Source of the DNA: Enterovibrio baiacu
GTDB taxonomy: Bacteria; Pseudomonadota; Gammaproteobacteria; Enterobacterales; Vibrionaceae
Length of the DNA: 64,000 nt
Direction: 5' to 3'
NCBI RefSeq assembly: GCF_004120195.1
Contig: NZ_SCHN01000018.1
Span: forward strand, 1 to 64,000
Below the pieces are notes generated by a model. That model was not told the origin of the DNA and searched no databases. It saw nothing but the letters and a program-made list of their open reading frames with translations. Each line of letters opens with the position of its first letter. Within the stretch, counting starts at the first letter, position 1. Below, one piece after another: positions 8,916 to 17,637 of this stretch. A program made the position numbers and the translations under genes.

Positions 8916-9851
8916 CTATCTAGCACGTAAATCTTCCACTTGCTGAATAACAGTGTGCTGAATAGTGTTGCGGATCCACATATTCTTCGCGTTGTTGTCG
9001 TGTTTTTTGTGCCAAATCTGACGGATAACGAAATCGCTGACGTTAACGGGGGCTGGGCTGATCGCCAAGGTGTCATTGAACATTTCGAGCTTCGCCATCA
9101 ATTCGGCAACGGTGCAGAGTAGATTACGGCCAGAGAGCAAATGCCTGACCGTGAGGAAGCGTTGTGAGCCCATGACGACTTGTCTGTCACACCCTAAGGC
9201 ACGCAATGTGTCATCCACAGGGCTGCTGAGTTGACCATCAACGGTCACGAGGGCATGCGGTGTTGATGTGTAGTTATCTAAGCTTAGAGGGCTCGAGAGT
9301 CCTGTAGAACGCGGGTCAAACAGACAGACATGTCGCTCAGTGTATAAATCTTCCATGATAAGTGCCGTATCTTGCGGCTCTACTGCCCCTAACACCACGT
9401 CAACATGATCCGATTTAAGCGCTTCGCGATAGTTCACGCGATCAACAGGGCGGCAGCTTAATTGGCAATGCGGCGCTTGGCGGCGGAATTCATCAAAAAG
9501 CACTGGCGCAAAAACCAGCTCGGCGTAATCAGTCAGCCCGATGCGAACTGGCCCATCGTACAGCTCCGGCTCAAAACGAACCGGTGTGAGTATGTCGCTG
9601 GCAATGGTTTCGAGGAGTTGCTCAACGACAGGCACAAGCTCTAACGCGCGGGTCGTCGGGAGCATTTCATTCCCTTGTCGATGAAACAAGGGATCATCAA
9701 GCAACGTGCGCAAGCGAGACAGGTTATGGCTCATGGCCGATTGGCCAATCGACAGCTTTTCAGCCGCGCGGGTCACGCTGCGTGACTCCATCAACGCAGA
9801 GAATGCGACCAACAAGTTAAGGTCAACACTGCGCCAATTTACCTGTTTCAT
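8916..9851 (-). CDS. LysR-family transcriptional regulator
   Basis: 311 residues with the N-terminal winged helix-turn-helix at about 10-65 (SRSVTRAAEKLSIGQSAMSH, then LSRLRTLLDDPLF) and a C-terminal type 2 periplasmic-binding-like effector domain. The N-terminal style (WRSVDLNLLVAFSALME, LFHRQG) is that of the NodD/LeuO-like subgroup. It starts 6 bases after the ybaK-like gene on the same strand, so the two are almost certainly cotranscribed. Effector and targets are unknown. Unlike many LysR genes it has no adjacent divergent target gene. Confidence 0.85.
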   Translation of the reverse strand: MKQVNWRSVDLNLLVAFSALMESRSVTRAAEKLSIGQSAMSHNLSRLRTLLDDPLFHRQGNEMLPTTRALELVPVVEQLLETIASDILTPVRFEPELYDGPVRIGLTDYAELVFAPVLFDEFRRQAPHCQLSCRPVDRVNYREALKSDHVDVVLGAVEPQDTALIMEDLYTERHVCLFDPRSTGLSSPLSLDNYTSTPHALVTVDGQLSSPVDDTLRALGCDRQVVMGSQRFLTVRHLLSGRNLLCTVAELMAKLEMFNDTLAISPAPVNVSDFVIRQIWHKKHDNNAKNMWIRNTIQHTVIQQVEDLRAR

Positions 9852-9857
9852 GCAGGG

Positions 9858-10340
9858 TTAGCTCGCGTCGTCTCGGCGAATGTCTGCAACGATTGGGTTG
9901 CACAATTCGACGAGATCTTGATAAGCCATTTCCACGCCTGCCATAGGCGAACCGCTGCTGATATTGATCAGCTCAAATTCACTGAGTGCCGCATCAAAGA
10001 TGATGGGGTACATCTGGTTGACTGCCACAGGCGTGACCATGCCGGGTGCGTAACCTGTCATGGAAATCACGTGCTTGCTTTCAACGCAGGTCATGCGCCT
10101 AAGCCCCATAACGTCACGGACTTTGTTTGGATCAACGGATGCGGTTCCCGGAACACACGCCAACACGATGTTGCCACCCATGTCTTTCATCAACATGGAT
10201 TTCACCATTTGGCGAGGGTCAACACCGCGCTGTTGCGCGGCATCGGCAATGGTGGTTGCTTCTGTTTCATGAGGCAAAATGTGGTGTGCAATCTCGTGAT
10301 AGCGAAGCACCGACAAAATTGGCGTATCAAAATCTGTCAT
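9858..10340 (-). CDS. YbaK/EbsC-family aminoacyl-tRNA deacylase-like protein
   Basis: 160 residues of the YbaK/prolyl-tRNA editing fold. Family members hydrolyse mischarged tRNAs such as Cys-tRNA(Pro) or Ala-tRNA(Pro) in trans. Visible features are VKSMLMKDMGGNIVLACVPG (the strand with the conserved Lys), DPNKVRDVMGLRR, and a late ISSGSPMAGVEM corresponding to the family GxxxxG loop. Its exact substrate cannot be assigned. It lies 35 bases after ygfZ and just before the lysR gene, so a ygfZ-ybaK-lysR transcript is likely. Confidence 0.8.
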   Translation of the reverse strand: MTDFDTPILSVLRYHEIAHHILPHETEATTIADAAQQRGVDPRQMVKSMLMKDMGGNIVLACVPGTASVDPNKVRDVMGLRRMTCVESKHVISMTGYAPGMVTPVAVNQMYPIIFDAALSEFELINISSGSPMAGVEMAYQDLVELCNPIVADIRRDDAS

Positions 10341-10375
10341 TCTAAAACCGTGAACTCTTTAAGTCGGAAGGTCGA

Positions 10376-11353
10376 TTAGGCGTCTTCTAAACTGTAAGGC
10401 AGTGGCAGTTTCTGCCAAATGTCATACGCATCAGCAAGACGGAATTGGGTGTCATCGTCGAGGTTATTTGGCATGACAACCAGTGCCAGCGCTTGACCGT
10501 TATCGAACTGGTAGCCAGACAAAATGGTGCCGCCTGAACGCCAGTTTTCACCCACGCTTCGCTCCATTGCATCCCCCGCTTTCGGTGCCGTGCTTGCTTC
10601 ACCTTGCAGAAGGTAGGTCGCACGTTTATTGATGCCACGGTATTTCGCGCGCGCCACGGTTTCTTGGCCTGTGTAACACCCTTTCTTGAAGCTGATGGCA
10701 TCCAAGGCCTGCAGGTTCAACGACTGAGGAATGAACTCATTCGTTGTGGGTTCAGAAAGGGCAGGGATTGCCGCACGAAGCTCTAAGAGATCCCAAAGCG
10801 CTGCATCACTTAGCGTTGCGCGCTCACCCAACTCTGACAGTAATTGGTCTGCTTCAGACGCCTCGATGGCGAGCATCCAACGATTGGGTTCAAGACGAAC
10901 GGCGGTACCGGTTTGCGTTGCACGCACATCACCGTCACCAATGTAACGAGACAGCATGGCATTATCGGCTTTCTCACCGGCGACACCGAGCAACACCAGT
11001 TCGCTGATTTCAAACGTCACCTTCGAAAAAATGCCGTATTTTTTAATTTCAGTAAGCTGCTTTTCTGCGATAGAAGAAGGCTGGGTATAAGCAATACCAT
11101 CAAGATGGTGGAACATTCGCAGTGCAGACCACACTTTCCCTTTTGCATCACAGTGTGCTGCAAGGGTAGACGCGGTTTTATCGAGAGAAACCAAGTCACA
11201 CGTTAGCTGGCCTTGAAGGTAGCTGATGGTGTCGTCACCTTTTGCGGTGATCAGCGTGAGCGTATCCAGCGCGATCACTGACAGTGCTGGTAACTCGCTG
11301 TCCGGAGAAAGTGGCAGGCGTGGGAAGTCGTGCTGTTGGTACCAGTTTGTCAT
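10376..11353 (-). CDS. ygfZ: tRNA-modifying / iron-sulfur cluster maintenance protein YgfZ
   Basis: Folate-binding protein related to the glycine cleavage T protein. In E. coli it supports iron-sulfur enzymes such as MiaB and the plasma of tRNA thiolation. 325 residues; E. coli YgfZ has 326. The diagnostic KGCYTGQE motif is present with Cys226. It is divergent from sdhE across about 200 bases, exactly as in E. coli and vibrios, so the shared region should hold both promoters. Confidence 0.94.
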   Translation of the reverse strand: MTNWYQQHDFPRLPLSPDSELPALSVIALDTLTLITAKGDDTISYLQGQLTCDLVSLDKTASTLAAHCDAKGKVWSALRMFHHLDGIAYTQPSSIAEKQLTEIKKYGIFSKVTFEISELVLLGVAGEKADNAMLSRYIGDGDVRATQTGTAVRLEPNRWMLAIEASEADQLLSELGERATLSDAALWDLLELRAAIPALSEPTTNEFIPQSLNLQALDAISFKKGCYTGQETVARAKYRGINKRATYLLQGEASTAPKAGDAMERSVGENWRSGGTILSGYQFDNGQALALVVMPNNLDDDTQFRLADAYDIWQKLPLPYSLEDA

Positions 11354-11556
11354 GGTATTTCTCGCTTCATTTTCAATGCTGTTATGTTAATGCTGCCTTG
11401 GCGTAAAGTCAGCACCTTACATCTTCTCACTCTTTAAGTGAGGGTGAGTTACCTGGATCACAAGGTCTAAAGGTGTCTGATAATGGAAATAGCGCCGCAC
11501 GCAAGGCACTGATACTATTTGTGTCAGAATTTCTATTGATGTTTAACGAGGTAATC

Positions 11557-11817
11557 ATGCTGACCGCAGAAGATAAAGCGCGGGTCAAATGGGCATGCCG
11601 TCGCGGTATGTTGGAATTGGACGTTATCATTATGCCTTTCTTTGAAGAGTGTTTTGATAATCTGACCGAAGCCGAGAAACAAGATTTCGTTGCTTTACTT
11701 GAGTGTGATGACCCTGACTTATTTACATGGTTGATGGGACACACGCGCAGTGAATCACCCGCGTTGTCAGCGATGACGGACAAGATCATTGCTCATAACC
11801 GAAGCAAGTTGCGTTAA
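11557..11817 (+). CDS. sdhE: Succinate dehydrogenase flavinylation factor SdhE
   Basis: Small cytosolic factor that helps attach FAD covalently to SdhA and FrdA. The start was placed at the ATG at 11557, after AACGAGGTAATC. It yields 86 residues beginning MLTAEDKARVKW, the expected length; the longer open frame upstream adds 28 non-conserved residues. The family RGxxELD motif is RGMLELD (17-23), followed by IMPFFEECF and LLECDDPDLFTWLM. ygfX overlaps its 3' end, as in E. coli. Confidence 0.94.
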   Translation: MLTAEDKARVKWACRRGMLELDVIIMPFFEECFDNLTEAEKQDFVALLECDDPDLFTWLMGHTRSESPALSAMTDKIIAHNRSKLR

Positions 11818-12229
11818 TACGCACATTGGTCATTCCCGCTTATTTGCACGTAGTGTGGTGGTGGGATATGTGCTGACGGGAATACTTCTGTTTTCCGTCA
11901 GCGCGTTACCTCTTGAAGCGAAAGCGCTTTGTCTTCTCTTTCTCTCGACTGAATTTCGCCGTCTTTCTTGGCGACTATCTGCGTCACAACCTTTTACACC
12001 TGAACCTTGCTCGTCGGTGCGAGACGTCCTCCAACTTGATACGCAAGGGCGATGCTTGCTGAATAGCCACGTGTGGCATGTTCGCCGTGTTCATTTCCTG
12101 AGTGGGTGGTTAATGGTGATTGATCTTCACGATGGCCGCCAACGACGCCGACTCCCTTTCTTTAAAGATGCCTTCTCTGAATCCACTTATCGTCACCTGA
12201 GCCGCGTTTGTTTGGCGATAAAGGTGTGA
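11789..12229 (+). CDS. ygfX: YgfX/CptA-family membrane protein
   Basis: Small inner-membrane protein encoded with sdhE. In E. coli it was described as a toxin affecting cytoskeletal proteins, a claim still debated. The frame opens with TTG at 11789, overlapping sdhE by 29 bases. 146 residues include a hydrophobic N-terminal stretch at about 22-52 (two membrane segments, VVVGYVLTGILLFSV and LCLLFLS) and a basic soluble end with VWHVRRVHFLSGWLMVIDL. A GTG further in could be the start; the TTG is chosen because E. coli YgfX also starts ahead of the hydrophobic region. Confidence 0.8.
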   Translation: MLITEASCVNTHIGHSRLFARSVVVGYVLTGILLFSVSALPLEAKALCLLFLSTEFRRLSWRLSASQPFTPEPCSSVRDVLQLDTQGRCLLNSHVWHVRRVHFLSGWLMVIDLHDGRQRRRLPFFKDAFSESTYRHLSRVCLAIKV

Positions 12230-12354
12230 TCTCGATCTCATAAGTTTGTTGTTTATCGTATAACGTCCCTAAAAAAACCATTCACCCTGTCGATAAATGA
12301 AGATGCATTTGTGAACACTCATGCGCCCAAAGACGTTTATAGGGAAGACACACG

Positions 12355-14163
12355 ATGAAAATAAGAACCAAACTCTACGCACTTACCGCATTCTCTGCTG
12401 TGTCCTTAATTCTGTTTGCCACCATAGGTTGGCAGGCTTCTGATAGGTTGGTTGAACTCAAAACCAAGCAAACACTTATCTCCGATCTTGAAGTGCGTCT
12501 ATTAAATTTAAGGCGTAATGAGAAAGATTTCTTGGCGCGATTGGATGAAAAATACGTGGGCAGATTCGCCAATAACGTATCGGCATTTGATCAAGACTTA
12601 GAGACGCTCAATCAACAAGCGCAAATGTTATCCCTTGATTTGCCGCAATTAAACGCCGTCTCTCGCGCGATGGAAAGCTACAGCAATGGCTTCAAAACGT
12701 TGGCGAACAGCTACAAAACCTTAGGCTTGCATCGCGAGTCGGGTACGTGGGGCGAACTCACCAAAGTGAATACCGCGCTGCTTTCTGAGCAACCTAATAA
12801 CGCAGACGTTGAGCACGCGGTAACGCTTGCCCGTTTGTTGGTGGCAGATACCACTGAAACGCGTTTTGATGAGTACCTTTCTTCGTGGGAAGGCATGGCA
12901 TCGCGGACTGACGCGCCTTTATTTGATGAGCAGCGCGCATTGGTGACGCGTTACATGCAATTAAAACGTGAGGTTGGGTTAGATCATAAATCGGGTCTAC
13001 TCGGCAGCATTCGTGGTCAAACCCATCAGGTGGAAGCAGACTTTGATTCGATGCGCACACAGTTGAACCAAGAATTGGCGTCATCAGAGAAAAGCCTGAT
13101 TGTGTCTTCGGGCAGTGTGCTCGTGGTGATTTCCCTTCTGCTGATCGCGTGCTGTATGTGGTTAAACAAAGACATCCAAGGACGCTTGAAAACGCTGACG
13201 GGGACCATGGAAAAAGTGGCATCTGAGCGAGATCTTACCCTTCGTGCTGATGAATCAAGCAATGACGAAATTGGCTTGGTCGCGAAAGATTTCAATACTG
13301 TGCTTCAGCATTGTCAGACGCTCATTGCTGGCGTGAAAGTGTCCATCACCACACTGAATGCAACAGCATCAGATGTGCGCGTAAGAAGCAGTGACGCGGA
13401 GCGTGCGCTGGATAAGCAGCAATCTGAGGCAGAAATGGCGGCGACAGCAGTGAACGAAATGGAAGCGACCATTCGTGAAATTGCCTCGAACACCGAATCT
13501 GCCGCCGCTAACGCAGATCAAAGTCTGTCTCGTGCTCAGAAAGGGCACCAAACTGTACAGGCAACGCGTGATGCGATTGTGTCGCTTTCCGATGGGCTGG
13601 GCATGGCGAACACCGATATTCATAGCCTTGTGTCACTTTCTCAAGAGATTGGCAGTGTGGTGGATGTTATCCAAGGCATCTCTGAGCAAACCAACTTGCT
13701 TGCACTGAATGCTGCGATTGAAGCGGCGCGTGCGGGTGAGCAAGGCCGTGGTTTTGCCGTGGTGGCGGATGAGGTTCGTTCCCTTGCAACACGCACCCAC
13801 AAATCGACGGAAGAAATTGGCAATATGATCACCTCGCTTCAGCAGCAAACGAATCAGGTGGTTGAACGTATCGCGACGTGCCAAGAGCAAAGCAATGCGT
13901 CAGTCAATTATGTCGAAGATGCGGCATCTGAACTGGATAACATCATCATCGACATGCAGCAGATCATGGATGTGAGTACACAAATCGCAGCGGCAATTGA
14001 AGAGCAAAGCATGGTGGCGAGAGAAGTGAATGTGAACGTGCATTCGATTCAAACCATTACGTCTCAGAATACCGAAACGACCGGTGAAAACGCGCGTGCC
14101 GCTTACCGTGTGGCCGAGCAGAGTGAAGAGCTTGAGCGTTCGATAGCCGCCTTCCGATCTTAA
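12355..14163 (+). CDS. Methyl-accepting chemotaxis protein with a helical bimodular ligand domain
   Basis: Transmembrane chemoreceptor that signals to CheA/CheW. 602 residues: first membrane helix at about 8-27; an all-helical periplasmic region at about 30-245 containing [19 protein letters not shown], typical of HBM/McpS-type sensors for organic acids; second membrane helix at about 246-267; a HAMP domain at about 268-325; and a methyl-accepting domain whose hairpin tip, [19 protein letters not shown], begins near 443. There is no C-terminal CheR-docking pentapeptide. The gene is single, with its own terminator. Ligand not assignable by reading. Confidence 0.92.
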   Translation: MKIRTKLYALTAFSAVSLILFATIGWQASDRLVELKTKQTLISDLEVRLLNLRRNEKDFLARLDEKYVGRFANNVSAFDQDLETLNQQAQMLSLDLPQLNAVSRAMESYSNGFKTLANSYKTLGLHRESGTWGELTKVNTALLSEQPNNADVEHAVTLARLLVADTTETRFDEYLSSWEGMASRTDAPLFDEQRALVTRYMQLKREVGLDHKSGLLGSIRGQTHQVEADFDSMRTQLNQELASSEKSLIVSSGSVLVVISLLLIACCMWLNKDIQGRLKTLTGTMEKVASERDLTLRADESSNDEIGLVAKDFNTVLQHCQTLIAGVKVSITTLNATASDVRVRSSDAERALDKQQSEAEMAATAVNEMEATIREIASNTESAAANADQSLSRAQKGHQTVQATRDAIVSLSDGLGMANTDIHSLVSLSQEIGSVVDVIQGISEQTNLLALNAAIEAARAGEQGRGFAVVADEVRSLATRTHKSTEEIGNMITSLQQQTNQVVERIATCQEQSNASVNYVEDAASELDNIIIDMQQIMDVSTQIAAAIEEQSMVAREVNVNVHSIQTITSQNTETTGENARAAYRVAEQSEELERSIAAFRS

Positions 14164-14195
14164 TCCGTAGCCTTATCTATTGCATGTCTGCGAGA

Positions 14196-14226
14196 CATGA
14201 AAAAGCCCTCCTTCGAGGGCTTTTTG
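14196..14226. terminator. Bidirectional terminator between the chemoreceptor and nadB
   Basis: AAAAAGCCCTC pairs with GAGGGCTTTTT around CTTC. It serves both convergent genes. Confidence 0.9.
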
Positions 14227-14275
14227 CTATCTTAATGTTGGCCATTACCTTTTAGGAACATGGCAACTCACATGC

Positions 14276-15892
14276 TCAACAGGGGAAGTCAGGCACCAAA
14301 ATCGTTGGGCCACTGTCTTCCAGCTTATCCGGATAGTCGATGGTGTAGTGCAAGCCTCGGCTCTCTTTTCTCGCCATCGCACAGCGCACCATAAGCTCTG
14401 CGACTTGCAACAAGTTACGCAATTCCAACAAGTTGTTAGAAACACGGAAGTTGCTGTAGTACTCATTGGTTTCTTGCTTGAGCAGTTCAATGCGTCGAAG
14501 TGCGCGCTCAAGACGCTTGGTCGAACGCACGATGCCCACGTAATCCCACATAAACAGGCGTAATTCATGCCAGTTGTGCTGGATAACCACCTCTTCGTCA
14601 GAGCAACAAACAAGGCTGTCATCCCAATGAGGAAGAGAAGGCGGCACTTCTGCTTCAGATGCATGCTCGCCAATGTGCATCGCCGCTGCCCACGCATACA
14701 CCACGCATTCGAGGAGTGAGTTAGAGGCCATGCGATTAGAGCCGTGTAGTCCGGTGTAACTGACTTCACCGATGGCATACAAACCGCTCAGGTCTGTTTG
14801 GCCGTTCTTATCTACCATTACGCCACCACAGGTGTAGTGTGCGGCAGGCACGATAGGAATGGCATCTTTGGTCAAATCAAACCCGAATGTCAGCAGCTTT
14901 TCATAAATGGTGGGGAAGTGCTTGGACACGAACTCCGGGTCTTTATGACTGATGTCGATGTACATGCAATCTGCACCCAAACGTTTCATCTCGTAGTCGA
15001 TCGCACGTGCCACGACATCGCGAGGTGCAAGCTCTGCACGCTCATCAAAATCGGGCATAAAACGCGAACCGTCGGGACGACGTAAGTAAGCCCCCTCACC
15101 ACGCAGGGCTTCGGTCAACAAGAAGTTGCGTGCATCAGGGTGGAATAAGCATGTTGGGTGGAACTGGTTGAACTCGAGGTTGGCAACACGGCACCCTGCG
15201 CGCCATGCCATAGCGATACCATCGCCAGAAGACACGTCAGGGTTAGAGGTATATTGATAAACTTTGGATGCGCCGCCAGATGCAAGTACCACGAATTTTG
15301 CACGTACCGTTTCAACCGCTTCTCGGTCACGGTTCCACACATACGCCCCTAACACGCGGTTCGCACCGGAAATGCCTATTTTCTTACGCGTGATCAGGTC
15401 AAGCGCGTTGTGGCGCTCAAGCACAGTAATGTTTGGATGCTGGTGAACGTTTTCTTGAAGGGATGTTTGCACCGCCATGCCGGTCGCATCGGCAGCGTGC
15501 AAAATACGGCGGTGGCTGTGCCCGCCTTCTCGCGTCAGGTGATATTTGGGTGAATCATCGTTGTCGTTCTCTTCGCGATCGAAAGGAACGCCACCGTCAA
15601 TGAGCCATTGCACACACTCTTTCGCGTTCTCAGCGATGAATTTCACGACGTCTTCGTCACAAATGCCGTCACCGGCAATTTGGGTGTCTTCAACGTGTGA
15701 TTCAACGGAATCGCTTTCATCGAAAACGGCAGCAATGCCGCCTTGCGCATAATAGGTTGCGCCTTCGTTTCGAGGTCCTTTACTTAACACCATGACTTTT
15801 TGCGTTGGCGCGAGGTGAAGCGCCAGTGAAAGTCCTGCTGCGCCGCTGCCTATAACCAGCACGTCACAAATATGTTCTTGGTGATTGCCCAT
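14276..15892 (-). CDS. nadB: L-aspartate oxidase
   Basis: FAD enzyme oxidising L-aspartate to iminoaspartate, the first step of de novo NAD synthesis. 538 residues, close to E. coli NadB at 540. FAD-binding [16 protein letters not shown] lies near residue 15. [16 protein letters not shown] and the capping-domain [10 protein letters not shown] are present, followed by [18 protein letters not shown] near the second FAD contact. It is divergent from rpoE, the standard order in vibrios and E. coli. An inverted repeat in its upstream region may be an operator. Confidence 0.96.
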   Translation of the reverse strand: MGNHQEHICDVLVIGSGAAGLSLALHLAPTQKVMVLSKGPRNEGATYYAQGGIAAVFDESDSVESHVEDTQIAGDGICDEDVVKFIAENAKECVQWLIDGGVPFDREENDNDDSPKYHLTREGGHSHRRILHAADATGMAVQTSLQENVHQHPNITVLERHNALDLITRKKIGISGANRVLGAYVWNRDREAVETVRAKFVVLASGGASKVYQYTSNPDVSSGDGIAMAWRAGCRVANLEFNQFHPTCLFHPDARNFLLTEALRGEGAYLRRPDGSRFMPDFDERAELAPRDVVARAIDYEMKRLGADCMYIDISHKDPEFVSKHFPTIYEKLLTFGFDLTKDAIPIVPAAHYTCGGVMVDKNGQTDLSGLYAIGEVSYTGLHGSNRMASNSLLECVVYAWAAAMHIGEHASEAEVPPSLPHWDDSLVCCSDEEVVIQHNWHELRLFMWDYVGIVRSTKRLERALRRIELLKQETNEYYSNFRVSNNLLELRNLLQVAELMVRCAMARKESRGLHYTIDYPDKLEDSGPTILVPDFPC

Positions 15893-15983
15893 CGATTATG
15901 TATTCCTTTCACTCGAACGAATTGGCACCCGCGTTTCCTGTGTCCGTCCGAGACAGCGTGATTTATTCTGAGATATCAAGCCA

Positions 15984-16005
15984 GTTTACACGAAACCATG
16001 TAAAC
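15984..16005. promoter_or_regulatory. Inverted repeat upstream of nadB, operator candidate
   Basis: GTTTACA, 8 bases, TGTAAAC: perfect seven-base arms 92-113 bases upstream of the nadB start. The half-sites resemble enterobacterial NadR half-sites (TGTTTA/TAAACA), but the spacing is wider than the classical N6. The regulator is therefore not assigned. Confidence 0.4.
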
Positions 16006-16047
16006 GGAGAATGTTCGCATGTTAGAGACATTGGCATGACACAATGC

Positions 16048-16242
16048 TTATATTGCCAAGTAACCTTTCGTTGCGTTGAGTCCTGCACCTTGAGGGTAAT
16101 TGGGTATATGGTATGTCTTGGTTTGACGGTTACAGAGTAGCCGTTCGATCTGGTAGACTTTGCGAGCTGGATCAGATCGCGAGATGATTTCAGCTTCTAG
16201 TGGGAACTTTTCATTTTCTGCAAACTCTGACAATGTGCTCAT
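16048..16242 (-). CDS. Doubtful 64-residue hypothetical ORF
   Basis: A minus-strand frame with ATG at 16242 (MSTLSEFAENEKFPLEAEII and on) and a reasonable amino-acid mix, but a poor ribosome site. Its 5' end is overlapped on the other strand by the sigma-E promoter for rpoE. It may be an annotation-prone spurious frame or a small gene between nadB and rpoE. No family recognised. Confidence 0.28.
   Translation of the reverse strand: MSTLSEFAENEKFPLEAEIISRSDPARKVYQIERLLCNRQTKTYHIPNYPQGAGLNATKGYLAI
16203..16230 (+). promoter_or_regulatory. Sigma-E dependent promoter of the rpoE operon
   Basis: GGAACTT at 16203-16209 and TCTGA at 16226-16230 are separated by exactly 16 bases, the arrangement of the E. 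coli rpoEp2 sigma-E promoter (GGAACTT, N16, TCTAA). It points toward rpoE and would start transcription near 16237, leaving a leader of about 165 bases. This supports positive autoregulation of the operon. Confidence 0.8.
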
Positions 16243-16401
16243 TCATAAATGACTCGCTGTAAACATTATGCAGCAGAGTGCAGTGGCATAAGAGCATAAA
16301 GAAATACCAAACACAGACATGATGTCGATGAAAAACTGTAGGTTATGCATTACGCAGTGCCTCTAGTGTATTGGTATCAATAATAAGGAGAAGGCGCTCG
16401 A

Positions 16402-16980
16402 ATGAGCGAGCAGTTTACTGATCAAGCGCTAATCGAACGCGTACAAAACGGTGATAAACAAGCGTTTAATCTTTTGGTCATCAAATATCAGAATAAGGTG
16501 TGCAACCTTATCTCTCGCTATGTGAACAATAGCGGTGATGTACCAGATGTGGCTCAAGAAGCCTTTATTAAAGCGTATCGTGCCTTGCCGGGTTTTCGCG
16601 GAGAAAGTGCCTTTTATACGTGGTTGTATCGCATTGCCGTCAATACAGCGAAGAATTATTTAGTCGCTCAGGGTAGACGTCCGCCAGCCAGTGATATTGA
16701 TGCAGAAGATGCAGCAAATTACGAAAGTGGTGGGGCGCTAAAAGAAATATCGAACCCTGAGAACCTTATGTTGTCAGAACAATTGAAACAGGTCGTTTTT
16801 AGTACCATCGAGGCGTTGCCTGACGACCTGAAAACAGCAATTACATTGCGTGAAATCGATGGCCTAAGCTATGAAGAGATCGCAGAAGTAATGGACTGCC
16901 CGGTAGGAACAGTACGTTCGCGTATTTTTCGCGCCAGGGAAGCAGTGGATAAACGTGTTCGTCCGTTGATGAACCACTAG
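16402..16980 (+). CDS. rpoE: RNA polymerase sigma factor RpoE (sigma-E)
   Basis: Extracytoplasmic-function sigma factor directing the envelope stress response. 192 residues, about E. coli size (191). Region 2 (DVPDVAQEAFIKAYRALPGF, then TWLYRIAVNTAKN) and region 4 (ALPDDLKTAITLREIDGLSY, then VGTVRSRIFRAREA) are intact. AAGGAGAAGG precedes the ATG. It heads rpoE-rseA-rseB-rseC, which is preceded by a sigma-E type promoter. RseA, encoded next, is its membrane anti-sigma factor. Confidence 0.97.
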   Translation: MSEQFTDQALIERVQNGDKQAFNLLVIKYQNKVCNLISRYVNNSGDVPDVAQEAFIKAYRALPGFRGESAFYTWLYRIAVNTAKNYLVAQGRRPPASDIDAEDAANYESGGALKEISNPENLMLSEQLKQVVFSTIEALPDDLKTAITLREIDGLSYEEIAEVMDCPVGTVRSRIFRAREAVDKRVRPLMNH

Positions 16981-17010
16981 CGAATGACCTGTTTAATAAC
17001 GGTGAAATAA

Positions 17011-17637
17011 ATGGCTGAAAAAGAAAACCTATCTGCATTGTTTGATGGTGATACGACAGATCGTCGGCTGATTGATGCCCTCGAAAACGATGTGTCGGCG
17101 CAAGAAGCATGGAAGAGCTTCAGCGTCACCCGCGATGTGATGCGTGGCGATGCCCCTCAAAATCTGAATTGGGATATCGCCGGCAGTGTTGCCGCTGCGT
17201 TGGAAAATGAGCCGACATACTCAGGTGAAACAGCAGAAAACGTTGTACCTATGCATGTCTCTCAACCCACCCCAGAGGTCGCACGTAGCGGTATGCCATC
17301 ATGGCTTCAGCAAATGACCCAAGTGGGTATGGCCGCTGCGGTATCGCTGGCTGTGATTGTTGGTGTACAGCAATACAATGGCGGTTCGGTGTCGGATCCC
17401 GTATTAGCCGGTGCACAGCCTCCAGTGCTGCAAACCATTCCATTGTCTGGTTCTGCTGAACCTGTCAGTTTGAGTCGTGAACCTTTGCAATCCACGTCTA
17501 ACGAAGCTCAACTGATGGAACAACGCCGCCGCGTAAACGCGATGTTCCAAGACTATGAACTGCAGCTTCGCTTAAATGCGGATGACATTGCTGACAAAAA
17601 CGATCTGCTAACCCCGGAAGTGAGCATACAAGATTGA
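17011..17637 (+). CDS. rseA: Sigma-E factor negative regulatory protein RseA
   Basis: Inner-membrane anti-sigma factor that holds RpoE until cleaved by DegS, RseP and ClpXP. 208 residues: a cytosolic anti-sigma domain with ENLSALFDGD at the start and EAWKSFSVTRDVMRGD at about 32-47, one membrane helix at about 102-120, and a periplasmic tail with a helical RRRVNAMFQDYELQLR segment expected to bind RseB. 30 bases after rpoE; its TGA overlaps the rseB ATG by one base. Confidence 0.93.
   Translation: MAEKENLSALFDGDTTDRRLIDALENDVSAQEAWKSFSVTRDVMRGDAPQNLNWDIAGSVAAALENEPTYSGETAENVVPMHVSQPTPEVARSGMPSWLQQMTQVGMAAAVSLAVIVGVQQYNGGSVSDPVLAGAQPPVLQTIPLSGSAEPVSLSREPLQSTSNEAQLMEQRRRVNAMFQDYELQLRLNADDIADKNDLLTPEVSIQD

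Larger units (their letters stand above)
15893..16401. other. 509-base divergent region between nadB and rpoE
   Basis: It holds an inverted repeat at 15984-16005, a doubtful 64-codon minus-strand frame and a sigma-E type promoter at 16203-16230. After the promoter comes an rpoE leader of about 165 bases with two tiny ATG-started frames of 16 and 15 codons (16249-16299 and 16319-16366). Confidence 0.7.

Noticed and set aside
15898-16140. Plus-strand 80-codon frame in the nadB-rpoE gap
   Set aside because: No ribosome site, Cys-rich and low-plausibility sequence, overlaps the nadB promoter region and a candidate operator.
16048-16242. Minus-strand 64-codon frame between nadB and rpoE as a firm gene
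   Set aside because: Kept only as a doubtful feature: weak ribosome site and its 5' end overlaps the sigma-E promoter on the other strand.
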